Origin: Methanomassiliicoccus sp.
GTDB lineage: Archaea; Thermoplasmatota; Thermoplasmata; Methanomassiliicoccales; Methanomassiliicoccaceae
Assembly: GCA_016109435.1 (NCBI GenBank)
Contig: JAEILR010000037.1
Span: forward strand, 1-59,272
DNA: 59,272 nt
Direction: 5' to 3'
Part shown: piece after piece, positions 32,111-41,396 of the stretch
Layout: every line of letters begins with the position of its first letter
Position numbering within the stretch: the first letter of the stretch is position 1
The notes under the pieces: generated by a model
Database searches by the model: none
The model's input: the letters and a program-made list of their open reading frames with translations, nothing else
What the model was told of the DNA's origin: nothing
Program-made: the position numbers and the translations under genes

Positions 32111-33553
32111 TCAGGCGAAGTCCATCATCCGGGTCTCGCCGGTCCCCAGGTGGGTGATGGGCAGCTTGGCGGGATCGGGATTGAAGTTATGCATCCTCTG
32201 GAACGGGGTCTGGGCCTGCCAAGTGGAGGCGCAGATCATCTTCACCCCCCGGTACTCGCCGATGCCCGCGCCGTGGACGTGACCGGTGACGAAGATGTCC
32301 GGCACCTCGTCGATGACCAGGAAGTCCTCCTTCTCCGGGGCCAGGGGCGTCCTCCCACCGTAGATGGGGGCCATGTGCCGGCGCTTGAGCATCTCCTTCA
32401 TCGCCTCCAAGGGATTGTTGTAGCTGAGCCCCTGCACGCTGCCGATCCAGTCGTCCAGGCTCCGGCCGTGGTAGAAGAGGATCCGACGCCCCTCGATCTC
32501 CACGGTGCAGGGGTTGCCCACCAGGGTCATGGAGGAGTCGAAAAGCTTGAAGATCTCCTTGGGGAAGGTAGGCTGCGGCTCCGCCGGCCGCACCGCGTCG
32601 TGGTTCCCCGGCTGCACGATGATCCTGATATCGTCGGGGATCTCCTTCAAGTGCTCGGCCAGGGACTCGTACTGGGCGAAGATGTCGTCGATCTCCAGCT
32701 CCTCCTCCTGACCGGGGAAGATGCCGATCCCGTCGACCACGTCCCCGGGGACCAGGAGGTACTGCACCTCGTCCTTCCCCTCGGTCCGCAGCCAGTGGAT
32801 CATCCGCTCCCAGGGCTTGTGCAGGAAGGTGTTGGAACCGACGTGCACGTCGGACATGAACGCCACCGAGGCCCACGAGTCGGTGGGCTGCATCCCCTTC
32901 CTCAGGGGGAGGTCCGGCCGGATCAGCTCGTTGAGGACCACCAGGTCGCCCTTGGTGCTGGTCTTCCCCACGATGCCGACCACCTCGTCGGGCACGATGC
33001 TCTCGTTGGCCAGGGGGCTGTCCTTGAGGATGAGCACCGGGCACCTCCCCTCCTCGTCCTCGACCTCCATCAGCTTGTGGCCGTTCTTGGTGGTCCGAAC
33101 CTCGTTGACCATCGCCACCATCCGCACGTCCCGGTCGAACTTGGTGGCCTTGGACACCGGCAGGCAGCCGACCAGCTCCCTGCGCCCGGCCAGGATCTTC
33201 TTGATCTTGCGGAACCGGTCGTTGAAGTAGCGGGCGAAGTCGATGATGTTGCCCTCGCAGGTGGAGTTGCCGGTGATGTCCCTGAGGATCTTGACATCGC
33301 CGTCGTCCCGGGGGGGCGGGGCCGGAGGCCCGCTCCTGACCTCCTCCATGGCCGGAGCGACGGTGCGCACGACCGGCGCGGCGACGAACGGGCGGAGATC
33401 GTCCACGGTGACCACCAGGGGCTGCTGCTGCATGCGCGAGAGGGCCGAGCGGACGAAGTTCAGGGGGTCGTCCCTGGTCAGCACCATGTCCGCGGCGCTG
33501 GGCTCCAACAGAATGCCCTCGTTGGCCAGGGTGTCTAGTATGCGGTCCCTCAT
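32111..33553 (-). CDS. polB: DNA polymerase II (PolD) small subunit DP1
   Basis: A 480-residue proofreading subunit of the archaeal replicative polymerase D. A short N-terminal domain and proline-rich linker (about 70-85) are followed by an OB-fold (about 120-225). The calcineurin-like phosphoesterase has FMSDVHVGSN, LVPGDVVDGIG, QPGNHDAVR, LFYHGRSLDDW and VTGHVHGAG. All metal ligands are present, so 3'-5' exonuclease activity is expected. The large subunit DP2 is not in the window. Confidence 0.95.
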   Translation of the reverse strand: MRDRILDTLANEGILLEPSAADMVLTRDDPLNFVRSALSRMQQQPLVVTVDDLRPFVAAPVVRTVAPAMEEVRSGPPAPPPRDDGDVKILRDITGNSTCEGNIIDFARYFNDRFRKIKKILAGRRELVGCLPVSKATKFDRDVRMVAMVNEVRTTKNGHKLMEVEDEEGRCPVLILKDSPLANESIVPDEVVGIVGKTSTKGDLVVLNELIRPDLPLRKGMQPTDSWASVAFMSDVHVGSNTFLHKPWERMIHWLRTEGKDEVQYLLVPGDVVDGIGIFPGQEEELEIDDIFAQYESLAEHLKEIPDDIRIIVQPGNHDAVRPAEPQPTFPKEIFKLFDSSMTLVGNPCTVEIEGRRILFYHGRSLDDWIGSVQGLSYNNPLEAMKEMLKRRHMAPIYGGRTPLAPEKEDFLVIDEVPDIFVTGHVHGAGIGEYRGVKMICASTWQAQTPFQRMHNFNPDPAKLPITHLGTGETRMMDFA

Positions 33554-33618
33554 CCCAGGGACCTCTATGTTGTGGGGTCGATATAGCTTTGCCCCAATTC
33601 TTTTCTATATCCGGCACG

Positions 33619-34011
33619 ATGGCATCAAACATGCCGCAGATAACCGCCGCCACCGCCTGCAATCCGACCGAGGACCCGGAGAAGGTGCGCCAGGCCCTCC
33701 TGAACCTGTTCCCCGATGCCGAGATCGAGGAGTCGGGGGGACGAATGACGGCTCGTACCGAAAGCGGCGAGGGCCTGAGGGAGGCCATCCTGGACCAGCA
33801 CATCCGGGACACCGCCCGCTCGGTCATGCTGCGAGGGGCGAGGGAAGGAAGGACGCGGTTCACCCTCAACAAGCAGACCGCCTTCGTCGGCAAGGTCTCG
33901 TTCATCGACGGGCCGGTGGCGCTGGGGGGCATCGAGGTCATCATCGAGGACGGCGACATCGAGGGGACCATCGAACACTTGGCGGAGAGCACGGTGGAGG
34001 GTCTGGAATGA
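33619..34011 (+). CDS. UPF0201 family protein (COG1931)
   Basis: A 130-residue archaeal protein with the conserved opening ITAATACNPTEDPEKVRQALLNLFPDA and a C-terminal half containing ARSVMLRGAREGRTRFTLNKQTAFVGKVSF. The fold resembles a small RNA-binding type domain seen beside CoaE-type genes in other archaea; a biochemical role is not established. ATG 33619 is used, preceded by an AT-rich stretch near 33575-33607. Its stop overlaps the start of the next gene (ATGA), so they are coupled. Confidence 0.8.
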   Translation: MASNMPQITAATACNPTEDPEKVRQALLNLFPDAEIEESGGRMTARTESGEGLREAILDQHIRDTARSVMLRGAREGRTRFTLNKQTAFVGKVSFIDGPVALGGIEVIIEDGDIEGTIEHLAESTVEGLE

Positions 34012-34769
34012 TCGCGGCGTCCTCCCCGGCGTTCTCCGCGCTGCCGTTCCCCCAGGCGCTGGAGACCATCGCCTCGAACTTCAAGGCCTGGGAGGTGGTG
34101 GCCGAGGGGCGCCATGACCTGAGGGAGATCGAGCGGGAGTTCCTGGACCTCACTCCCTCCTATGATCTGGAGTTCTCCGCCCACGCCCCCATGAGCGACA
34201 TCAACATCGGCTCGCTGAACCCCCGCATGCGGGAGGCGGCGCTGCGCGAACTGATCGCCGGCCTGGGCGGCTGCCACCGCCTGGGAATGGACGTGTACAC
34301 CGTGCACCCGGCGTTCATGACCCCCCTGGGGCTGGTGAGCAGGGAGAAGGTCGCGGAAACAGCGAAGAACTCCCTTCGCCGCCTGGACGACCTGTCCCGG
34401 GACCTGGGGGTGAGGGTGGCGCTGGAGAACATGCCCCGCTCCCCCTTCGCCACCGGGACGACGCCCGAGGCCCTCACCGACCTGATCGAAGGCACCGACC
34501 TGAGCATCTGCCTGGACGTCGGCCACGCCCACACCATGGGACTGCTGCCGGCGTTCCTACCCCTCAAGGACAGGATCATCAACCTGCACGTGCACGACAA
34601 CAAGGGCGACTTCGACGCCCACCTCCCCATCGGCGAGGGCACGGTGGACTTCGGCCTGGTGGTGTCCGCGTTCCGCGATTACGGGGGCCGGTTCGTCATC
34701 GAGTCCCGGGGCATCGCCGACGCGGTGGTCAGCAGGGGCCGCCTGGCGGCCATGCTGGACCGGGCCTAG
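34008..34769 (+). CDS. Xylose isomerase-like TIM-barrel protein (AP endonuclease 2 family)
   Basis: A 253-residue barrel with the family features LEFSAHAPMSDINIGS, VYTVHPAFM, VALENMPRSP, ICLDVGHAHTMG and INLHVHDNKGDFDAH. The His, Glu and Asp residues in these could form a trinuclear zinc site as in endonuclease IV or a divalent site as in sugar isomerases. The length is shorter than Nfo, and neither DNA repair nor sugar isomerisation can be proved. It is coupled to the UPF0201 gene and meets the protease gene tail-to-tail with a four-base overlap. Confidence 0.8.
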   Translation: MIAASSPAFSALPFPQALETIASNFKAWEVVAEGRHDLREIEREFLDLTPSYDLEFSAHAPMSDINIGSLNPRMREAALRELIAGLGGCHRLGMDVYTVHPAFMTPLGLVSREKVAETAKNSLRRLDDLSRDLGVRVALENMPRSPFATGTTPEALTDLIEGTDLSICLDVGHAHTMGLLPAFLPLKDRIINLHVHDNKGDFDAHLPIGEGTVDFGLVVSAFRDYGGRFVIESRGIADAVVSRGRLAAMLDRA

Positions 34770-36130
34770 TATCTCTTCCCGCATTTGGTGCAGACGAGGT
34801 CCCCGTCAGCGTACAGCGCCTCGCGGGCGCCGCAATAGCGGCACACGAACCCCGGACCGGAGGCCTGCGGGGGTGGAGGAACGGGCGGCGAGTACGGAGG
34901 AGGAGCGTAAGGCGTCGGAGCATAGGCCGGAGGACCGTACGGCGGAGGGACCGGCGGATATGACGCGTACACCGGCCGGGGAGGCTTGGGGGGAGCGTCC
35001 GGCCAGATCCGGCGGCCAAGCAGCCATCCGATGGCCCGGGAGGCGTACAGCACCAGGTACGGTATGCCGATCACCAGCCAGGCCAGGATGAGCAGGCCGA
35101 TGATCCCGGTCACCGCCAGGCCGTCCGACCACACCTCCATCGGAACGGTCAGGAAGTCGAAGGTGAAGTGCAGCATGATGGCCGCGTAAACCCCCAGCTT
35201 GAGGAACAGGTACCCGAAGGCCAGCCCGGCCACCGCCGCGGGGAAGATCTTGAACAGGTCCCAGTTGAACACGTGCGCGGCGCCGAACATGACGCTGCTG
35301 ATGACCAGCAGGACGGCCTCCTTGCGCCCGATGTCGAACCCCCCTCCCAGGATATACTGGGAGAGCTTCTTCATCTTCTGCTGGGGCCGCCACTGCCGGA
35401 CCAGGGCGTCGATCACCAGGAGAGGCACTCCGATGAGCAGGATGCGGGAGACGACCTCCTCCCAAACCGATGCCAGAGCGTACCCGTAGATGATCTGCCA
35501 TAGCTCCCTGGTCTCGAACGAGGGGGTGGTGGGAGATACTCCGAACAGCTCGATGATGAAGTAGTAGGCGATATTGAAGGTGAGGATGGCGAAGAAGATG
35601 GTGGCGATGATGTACAGCGGACTGTGGCCCTTCTCCGGCCGCTTGACCCTGATCTCCTCGGTGAACGGGCGCAGGCTCTTGTACAGCATCCAGGAGAACG
35701 AGGCTACGATGGCCGCGACCAGGAGCACGTAGTAGGCCATGAACGCCCACCCTCCCAGCTCCGCGAAGTTGACCAGGAAGGGAGTGATGATGAACAGGTA
35801 GACATGCCGGTCCATGTGAGGGTATACGAGCGCGATGCCCCAGATGGCGATGGCCACGTTGATCGCCAGCAGGATGACCAGGGCCAGCGAGCCCCAGGAA
35901 CCGAACGCCCTGATGGCGTCCCTGACCGTGGACAGCCGCTGCGACTGATACTGGACGTATGGATGGGGAGGGTACGGCATGGGCGGCACCGCTCCGGGGT
36001 TCCGAGGCTGTCCGCACCGGTTGCAGAAGTTGGAACCGGGCCCCAACTCATTACCGCACCGGGTGCAATATCTGGGTACGTCGGTTGATGCTGGCTCCCC
36101 CACCGGGCACATGCCCCGTTCAATGACCAC
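34766..36130 (-). CDS. CPBP-family intramembrane protease with N- and C-terminal zinc ribbons
   Basis: A 454-residue composite protein. An N-terminal zinc ribbon CTRCG...CNRCG (about 22-40) and a proline-rich linker come first. A membrane domain with about eight helices carries the CPBP (Abi) motifs EEVVSR (about 224-229), FGAAHVFNWD (about 267-276) and MLHFTFDF (about 302-309). A long Pro/Tyr-rich tail (about 365-425) leads to a second zinc ribbon CRYCG...CTKCG. CPBP proteins are relatives of Rce1 that cleave prenylated or other membrane proteins. The double ribbon and PY-rich tail suggest docking to other proteins. Start at 36130 is GTG/ATG-ambiguous. Confidence 0.8.
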   Translation of the reverse strand: MVIERGMCPVGEPASTDVPRYCTRCGNELGPGSNFCNRCGQPRNPGAVPPMPYPPHPYVQYQSQRLSTVRDAIRAFGSWGSLALVILLAINVAIAIWGIALVYPHMDRHVYLFIITPFLVNFAELGGWAFMAYYVLLVAAIVASFSWMLYKSLRPFTEEIRVKRPEKGHSPLYIIATIFFAILTFNIAYYFIIELFGVSPTTPSFETRELWQIIYGYALASVWEEVVSRILLIGVPLLVIDALVRQWRPQQKMKKLSQYILGGGFDIGRKEAVLLVISSVMFGAAHVFNWDLFKIFPAAVAGLAFGYLFLKLGVYAAIMLHFTFDFLTVPMEVWSDGLAVTGIIGLLILAWLVIGIPYLVLYASRAIGWLLGRRIWPDAPPKPPRPVYASYPPVPPPYGPPAYAPTPYAPPPYSPPVPPPPQASGPGFVCRYCGAREALYADGDLVCTKCGKRY

Positions 36131-36203
36131 AAGCCTATTTCTACCTGTCGCACTCTGGATCGGGTCCTGCGACCGAGGGGGGCGAAGCCTCCTTCGAGGG
36201 AAA

Positions 36204-36212
36204 ACCTTTATT
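36204..36212 (+). promoter_or_regulatory. TATA box for the gene at 36254
   Basis: An ACCTTTATT stretch lies about 45 bases before ATG 36254. Confidence 0.4.
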
Positions 36213-36253
36213 GTCCATGCCGGGGTTCCTTTGTTGGTCTATCAGGTGTTACG

Positions 36254-36502
36254 ATGAGCGACGGAAACGAGCGTAATGTCCAGTTCGAGGTCGTGGACTC
36301 TCACAGGATCCAGTTCGGGAAGAACAACTTCTTGGAGGTAGCCAGGAAGAAGGCGGTCAGCGATAGCGGGACCACCGAGTTCATCTCCCTCAGCCGGGGG
36401 TACACGATGAAGGACGGCTCCGAGCGCTACAAGTCCTCCATCAGCATCCCTGACGAGCCGGATATCCGCAAGTTCTTGGCGGAGCACATCCAGGGCATCT
36501 GA
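36254..36502 (+). CDS. Conserved small acidic/basic protein, unknown
   Basis: An 82-residue protein: MSDGNERNVQFEVVDSHRIQFGKNNFLEVARKK... then ISLSRGYTMKDGSERYKSSISIP and a final helix. It looks like a small beta-sheet domain (strands around 10-30 and 43-68) with no membrane part, similar in plan to small single-strand-binding-like or transcription-associated archaeal proteins, but I cannot assign a family. It has its own TATA box. It meets the CYTH gene tail-to-tail with no gap. Confidence 0.6.
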   Translation: MSDGNERNVQFEVVDSHRIQFGKNNFLEVARKKAVSDSGTTEFISLSRGYTMKDGSERYKSSISIPDEPDIRKFLAEHIQGI

Positions 36503-37021
36503 TCAGCCTTTCTCGAGCAGGAGCTCCAGGTAGGACCTCCTCTCCGTCCTTTCCAGACCCAGTACCTTCATGAGGTCGAAGAGCATCGACCTCCCCTCCT
36601 CCAGCGGGCGGTCCTGGACCTCCAGTTCCACGAACCCCCCCAGGCCGGCGACCGAGTCGAGGGACACCTCCACCTCCCCCAGCACGAACGACCGGCGGGA
36701 TTTTCTGACCTCGGACACCGGGCGGAAGCCCAGCCGGTCGAATATCGTCCTCACCGCCTCCGGCTTGACCAGGGGGGCGCCGATCTCCTCCCTCGATTTC
36801 GATACCTTATCGAGCTTGGGGCCCTTGTAGTGCAGGGTGACCTCCTCCCCCTCCCTCCGGAGGCGGAGGGCCTCGTCCGTCGACCCGAAGTCCCGGCAGG
36901 GGTGGGCGAGGTAAACGTCCGCCTGCTGCACCTCCCCGAGGGGTTTCGCTCCCAGGCCGATGAGCTTCGACTCGACGGCCGCGAGGTCGTCGCAGGGACA
37001 CTTGATCTCGATCTCCAGCAT
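36503..37021 (-). CDS. cyaB: CYTH-domain protein (class IV adenylate cyclase CyaB / thiamine triphosphatase family)
   Basis: A 172-residue CYTH protein with the signature EIEIK at about 3-7. A beta-tunnel of alternating charged strands follows (EALRLRREGEEVTLHYKGPKL, VRKSRRSFVLGEVEVSLDSVAGLGGFVELEV). CYTH enzymes hydrolyse or cyclise triphosphates with metals. In archaea the CyaB-like group may be a triphosphatase or cyclase; the sequence alone does not separate these. The full tunnel appears present. Confidence 0.85.
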   Translation of the reverse strand: MLEIEIKCPCDDLAAVESKLIGLGAKPLGEVQQADVYLAHPCRDFGSTDEALRLRREGEEVTLHYKGPKLDKVSKSREEIGAPLVKPEAVRTIFDRLGFRPVSEVRKSRRSFVLGEVEVSLDSVAGLGGFVELEVQDRPLEEGRSMLFDLMKVLGLERTERRSYLELLLEKG

Positions 37022-37112
37022 ACCCTCCCATAGGGCACCCAGGATATTAAAAACAGGGCGATTTCTATCTATGTGGAATTAATATTCGCATTAATTGAAA
37101 ATTGGGTGTATA

Positions 37113-37122
37113 CATATTTATA
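37113..37122 (+). promoter_or_regulatory. TATA box of the giant surface protein
   Basis: CATATTTATA is a strong archaeal TATA box about 54 bases before ATG 37176. The predicted leader is about 30 bases and ends in a GGTGGTGAG ribosome site at 37164-37172. Confidence 0.6.
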
Positions 37123-37175
37123 GACTCAAGGGGGGTAGACCGAGTTGCACCGGGAATGGGGCCGGTGGTGAGTCT

Positions 37176-40100
37176 ATGACCACTCGTATCAGTGTCAAGC
37201 CTGAGGGTCGGCAAGCGGGCCGGCCGGGGTCGAAGAGCGGGCGCTCCGTAAGCACCGGAGGGCTCAGGAAGCGCAGGACCTGGAGCCGTTATGGTGTATC
37301 TGACATCATCGGCAATCTGCTCATACTGGCGATCACTGTTACCTTGTTCACTGGAGTTCTCTACTTCGTGTCATCGATGCCCGGCCCCCAAGAGAAGGTG
37401 TACACGGATTTCTCCTCCTCGGTAAAACTGATGAACAACGCGGGCAACGACGCGTACATCAACATCACTCACAAGGGCGGCGAGTCGCTGATCGACCACC
37501 GCACCAATATCTACCTGTTCAAGAACAACACCCCCATCCCCCTGAAGATCGCCGACGGCGGGGTCACCGGCGGCTCGTGGCCCACCGGCGTCACCTGGTC
37601 CTATGTCCTTAGCGGCGTTCTGACCACCACCGACCTCAGCGTGATGATCGTTGATTCCGAAGCCAACACCGTGGTCTACACCGCGCCCCTGCAGGGCGGC
37701 GATCAGTCGGCCATGACCAACCCCATCATCGCCGACCGCGGCCTGACCCCCACCCCGGCTTACGACGGGAACAAGGTCAGGTTCTATACTCAGATCAGCG
37801 ATCCCTATGGCAAGCTGGACAAGGGCAGCGTGATCCTGGACGCCTCGGCCCTGGGAATGTCCTCGACCATGCCCCTGGTGTATAACGCCACTCTCAACCT
37901 GTTCGTCTCCCAGTACTACACCGCGTCGGTCAACTGGAACGGCATGACCGTACTGATCCACGCCGCCGACACCTCCGGCCACCGTTCGATGGCCAGCATG
38001 TCGGTGAGCGTTCTGCCGGCGTCCTCGTCCAACAACGGTCCGTACTCCAACTATCCGACCTACCTCACCGACGGTACCTATCCCCCGGACGCCAGCGGTG
38101 GTGAGGCCGGAGGATCGCTGGGCATCACCTTCTACTACATCCGAAAGACCGCCGACTGGTCCATCGCCCGCAACTTCAACGTCAGCGAGGGAGTGACCAT
38201 CGAAGTGTGGAGCGACACCCTGCTGAACGTGGCCGGGCAGAACTCCCTGTACGTCTACCATCCTCTGCTGGGAGTGACCCCCCTGGAGCCGCAGTCCTCC
38301 AACACCGCGTTCCAGATCGGGAGCACCTTCTCCACCTTCCGGCAGTTCCTGTACAACTTCACCGCGCCAGCTGACGGTTACCGCTACCCCATCCAGATAA
38401 TCATGAAGGACAATCAGGGCAACACCCTGAACGTGGCCGACTACATCAACGTCAACGGGCAGCAGTATCCCCAGCTGGAGACCTATGTCGCCAGCGGCAA
38501 CAACCTCGTCCGTACCAACTCCTTCAACCACACCGACGATGTCTACCTGGTCATCCGCACCCGGGACGTGGACAGGTACACCAGCACGGTGTACATGAGC
38601 GGTATCGAGGTCGACGACTATTCCGGCAGCTACGTCATCATGAAGTCCCCGACCGGCGTGCCTAATGCCGGCCAGCCGGTAGCTTACAGCGCTCCGCTGT
38701 CGTCGCTGTTCAAGACCAACGGGGCGACCATCGCTCCGTACGGCAACAACACCAACACCGGGGTGTACACTCTCAAGATCACCCTCAAGGACGCCAACCA
38801 GGGATGGTGGCTTCCCAAGACCAACTCGTACACGCTGAAGATATCCACCTTCTTCGACAGCGGGGACGGCGGGACCTATGGTGAGTCGTACAGCCAGCTG
38901 AGCTGCCAGTTCACCGTCACCGCGCCGCTAACCACCACCGACGTGGCTGCAGCCCTGGGCTCCGGGTCCTTTTCCTGGAGTTCGTCCGGTGCGGCGTGGG
39001 AGAACAACGCCATATCTTGGTTCAAGGGAGGCGACCAGTGGAATGAGAAGATCATCGACTCCAACCCCAGCAAGGGTCCCCTTGGGCTTTACCTTGCGGA
39101 CCTGACCGGGGACGGCAGGAACGACCTGGTGGTCGGCGCTCAGGACACCTCGCTCTCCAACCTGTTCTGGTATGAGAACTCGAAGAGCGACGGCTCGGAA
39201 TGGTCCAGTGCCCGGCCGATCTCCTATCCCTTCGATGCCAATCCCGGCACTCAGACGGCATATAGCACAGACAAGGGAAATGCCAACGAGGACGCATCGG
39301 TCTGGTCCACCGCCAGTTACAGCTCCGATAGATTCTATAGTGGTTACTCATCGAACAACGAGATGTGCGCTGCGCTCGCAGTGGCCGATCTCAACAACGA
39401 CGGCCGCGCCGATGTCGTGGCCAGCTTCATCCACGTTGTCGTCTATACCAGCGCGACCTCTGCGGACAATGCCAACTACCAGAACAGCTGGGGCATGTAC
39501 TTCAACCGCGGCGTGTACGTCTTCTGGAACGACGGAAGCTCCAACTGGCAGAGGACTACCCTCTACGGAACGGATTCCTGGATCGCCGCCGACGCCGCCA
39601 ACAAGGACACCAACCCCGCCGCCGGAGACATCGCCGTGGCCGACTTCAACCAGGACGGCTACAAGGACATCGTGGCGGTATACGAGGACGGCAACACCAA
39701 GGTGTGGCTTAACCAGTGGGTAAAGAGCGCCGGGTCGCTTCCCGGAGCGTTCAGCACCTCTAACTCCTTGAGGGACCTGCCCAAGGTTAACGGCAACCTC
39801 CCGTGGGTCCATGCTCAGGACATGCCCAAGGTCAGGGCCGCGGACATGAACGGGGACGGCTACCCGGACATCGTGCGCACCAGCACCAAGTCCACCGACC
39901 TATCCGTGTACATCTACTACACCCAGAAGGTCACCGCCGCGGTGCCCATGGACGACCCGGACTTCGGGTTCGCGGTGGACTCCGTGTATGGGGCCACGGT
40001 CGCAGACCCGATCACTAGGCTGCTCGCCAAGGACAGTGCCTACCAGACCCTGACCGAGAAGGACGTCCTGTACGCGCCGTACAACGCGGTGGGATCGAAG

Positions 40101-41396
40101 ATACTCTCTGGCAGCATCACTGACACCACCGGTTCCGCCATCGCCAACAGCTGGGCTGATGACGGCACCTACTACGACATCGGGGCGAACACCAGATTAG
40201 CCCTCAACGCCTTCCAGCCCAACCTCGAGAACCTCACCACCCCCATCAAGAGCTCCTACCTGGTGGTCGAGTACAAGGTGGACGCCGGCTACACCGGCAC
40301 CAGCTATATCCAGTACTCGTTTGACGGCGGCGCCACGTGGAAGGACACCACGGTCCTACCGAAGAACACCGACACCACCGACAAGGTGGTCAGGTTCGAG
40401 CTGACCACCAAGGGCGGGGACAAGTACGCCAACCTCACATCGAACCTGCAGGTCCAGTTGTTCAACCCCGCCGGCTCGTCCACGGTGCACATCGACTACA
40501 TCTACGTCGAGGTCACCTTCGTGAAGACCCAGGCGGTCGGGTGGATCTACCAGATCCCCAACGCTCCTGCCGCCTACCAGGTCCTGACCATCGCGGGCCA
40601 CGTGAGCGGGACCGAGGGCTTCAAGATCGAGTACTCGCCGGACAACGAGACCTGGTTCACCCTGGGGCAGATCACCTCCAAGACCGACGTCACCCAGAGC
40701 TACAACCTGACCTACACCCCGAACGCGTACTACTACGTCAGGATAACCGACCTGAACCGGGCGGTGACCGACACCGTAAAGGACGTGTTCAGCCTGGACC
40801 AGCTGGTCATCAGCCACAACTCCCCCACGGTGCAGTGGGGCTCGGCGACATACATATGGAAATCCCCGAACGACTACATCTCCGGCCTGGCGGTCGGGGA
40901 CATGAAGAAGCGCCTCGGTGTCTACGTTCCCAACGAGCCGAACGACATCGTGGTGACCACCGGTGGTAATACCGCGTCCGCCAACAAGCTGTTCATCATC
41001 CAGCAGGTCTCCTTCGGCACCTTCACCGCCCAGTCCCTGGACACCTCCAAGATGGCCATCATGTGCCCGGCTTCCGGAGCGTACGAGACCCACGGGGTGG
41101 AGCTGGGGGACCTTGACGGGGACCAGGACCTGGACATCATCCTGATCGTGGGCGCGCAGGTAGGGCGTGACCCCGGGACCGGGCCGACGCTGTGGGAGTA
41201 CACCAACAACCAGCAGTTCGGCACCACCTGGAAGTTCACCGAGACTCCCATAAGCTCGGTGGCCGCCAAGGGCAAGTCGGTGATCAACGTCACCACCGGC
41301 TACATCGACCTGACCATCCTCCTGCCCATGTTCGGAATGGTGGCCATCGTGGCCGCCAGCGAGGCGATGGGCCGCTACAAGGGGAGGAAGCGGTAA
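37176..41396 (+). CDS. Giant surface protein with pilin-type N-terminus and FG-GAP/VCBS-like repeats
   Basis: About 1406 residues. A basic N-terminus precedes a pilin-like hydrophobic segment (GVSDIIGNLLILAITVTLF, about 44-62) and an archaeal pilin N-domain (ITHKGGESL). Beta-rich extracellular domains follow. FG-GAP-type repeats with Asp-rich calcium-loop motifs are near residues 638 (ADLTGDGRNDLVVG), 734 (ADLNNDGRADVVAS), 820 (ADFNQDGYKDIVAV), 886 (ADMNGDGYPDIVRT) and 1309 (GDLDGDQDLDIIL). A C-terminal membrane helix (about 1377-1398) with a KGRKR tail ends the protein. It is probably anchored at both ends and serves adhesion or the cell envelope. ATG 37176 is chosen for its ribosome site. 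Confidence 0.8.
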   Translation: MTTRISVKPEGRQAGRPGSKSGRSVSTGGLRKRRTWSRYGVSDIIGNLLILAITVTLFTGVLYFVSSMPGPQEKVYTDFSSSVKLMNNAGNDAYINITHKGGESLIDHRTNIYLFKNNTPIPLKIADGGVTGGSWPTGVTWSYVLSGVLTTTDLSVMIVDSEANTVVYTAPLQGGDQSAMTNPIIADRGLTPTPAYDGNKVRFYTQISDPYGKLDKGSVILDASALGMSSTMPLVYNATLNLFVSQYYTASVNWNGMTVLIHAADTSGHRSMASMSVSVLPASSSNNGPYSNYPTYLTDGTYPPDASGGEAGGSLGITFYYIRKTADWSIARNFNVSEGVTIEVWSDTLLNVAGQNSLYVYHPLLGVTPLEPQSSNTAFQIGSTFSTFRQFLYNFTAPADGYRYPIQIIMKDNQGNTLNVADYINVNGQQYPQLETYVASGNNLVRTNSFNHTDDVYLVIRTRDVDRYTSTVYMSGIEVDDYSGSYVIMKSPTGVPNAGQPVAYSAPLSSLFKTNGATIAPYGNNTNTGVYTLKITLKDANQGWWLPKTNSYTLKISTFFDSGDGGTYGESYSQLSCQFTVTAPLTTTDVAAALGSGSFSWSSSGAAWENNAISWFKGGDQWNEKIIDSNPSKGPLGLYLADLTGDGRNDLVVGAQDTSLSNLFWYENSKSDGSEWSSARPISYPFDANPGTQTAYSTDKGNANEDASVWSTASYSSDRFYSGYSSNNEMCAALAVADLNNDGRADVVASFIHVVVYTSATSADNANYQNSWGMYFNRGVYVFWNDGSSNWQRTTLYGTDSWIAADAANKDTNPAAGDIAVADFNQDGYKDIVAVYEDGNTKVWLNQWVKSAGSLPGAFSTSNSLRDLPKVNGNLPWVHAQDMPKVRAADMNGDGYPDIVRTSTKSTDLSVYIYYTQKVTAAVPMDDPDFGFAVDSVYGATVADPITRLLAKDSAYQTLTEKDVLYAPYNAVGSKILSGSITDTTGSAIANSWADDGTYYDIGANTRLALNAFQPNLENLTTPIKSSYLVVEYKVDAGYTGTSYIQYSFDGGATWKDTTVLPKNTDTTDKVVRFELTTKGGDKYANLTSNLQVQLFNPAGSSTVHIDYIYVEVTFVKTQAVGWIYQIPNAPAAYQVLTIAGHVSGTEGFKIEYSPDNETWFTLGQITSKTDVTQSYNLTYTPNAYYYVRITDLNRAVTDTVKDVFSLDQLVISHNSPTVQWGSATYIWKSPNDYISGLAVGDMKKRLGVYVPNEPNDIVVTTGGNTASANKLFIIQQVSFGTFTAQSLDTSKMAIMCPASGAYETHGVELGDLDGDQDLDIILIVGAQVGRDPGTGPTLWEYTNNQQFGTTWKFTETPISSVAAKGKSVINVTTGYIDLTILLPMFGMVAIVAASEAMGRYKGRKR

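Noticed and set aside
32187..34532. 781-codon minus-strand frame spanning DP1, UPF0201 and the TIM-barrel gene
   Set aside because: It runs through three supported genes in other frames and has low-complexity composition; no promoter or ribosome site fits.
37176..41396. Direct repeats in the giant surface protein as a CRISPR-like or tandem DNA array
   Set aside because: Repeats are at the protein level (Asp-rich loops) with diverged DNA and irregular spacing, so they reflect FG-GAP-type domains.
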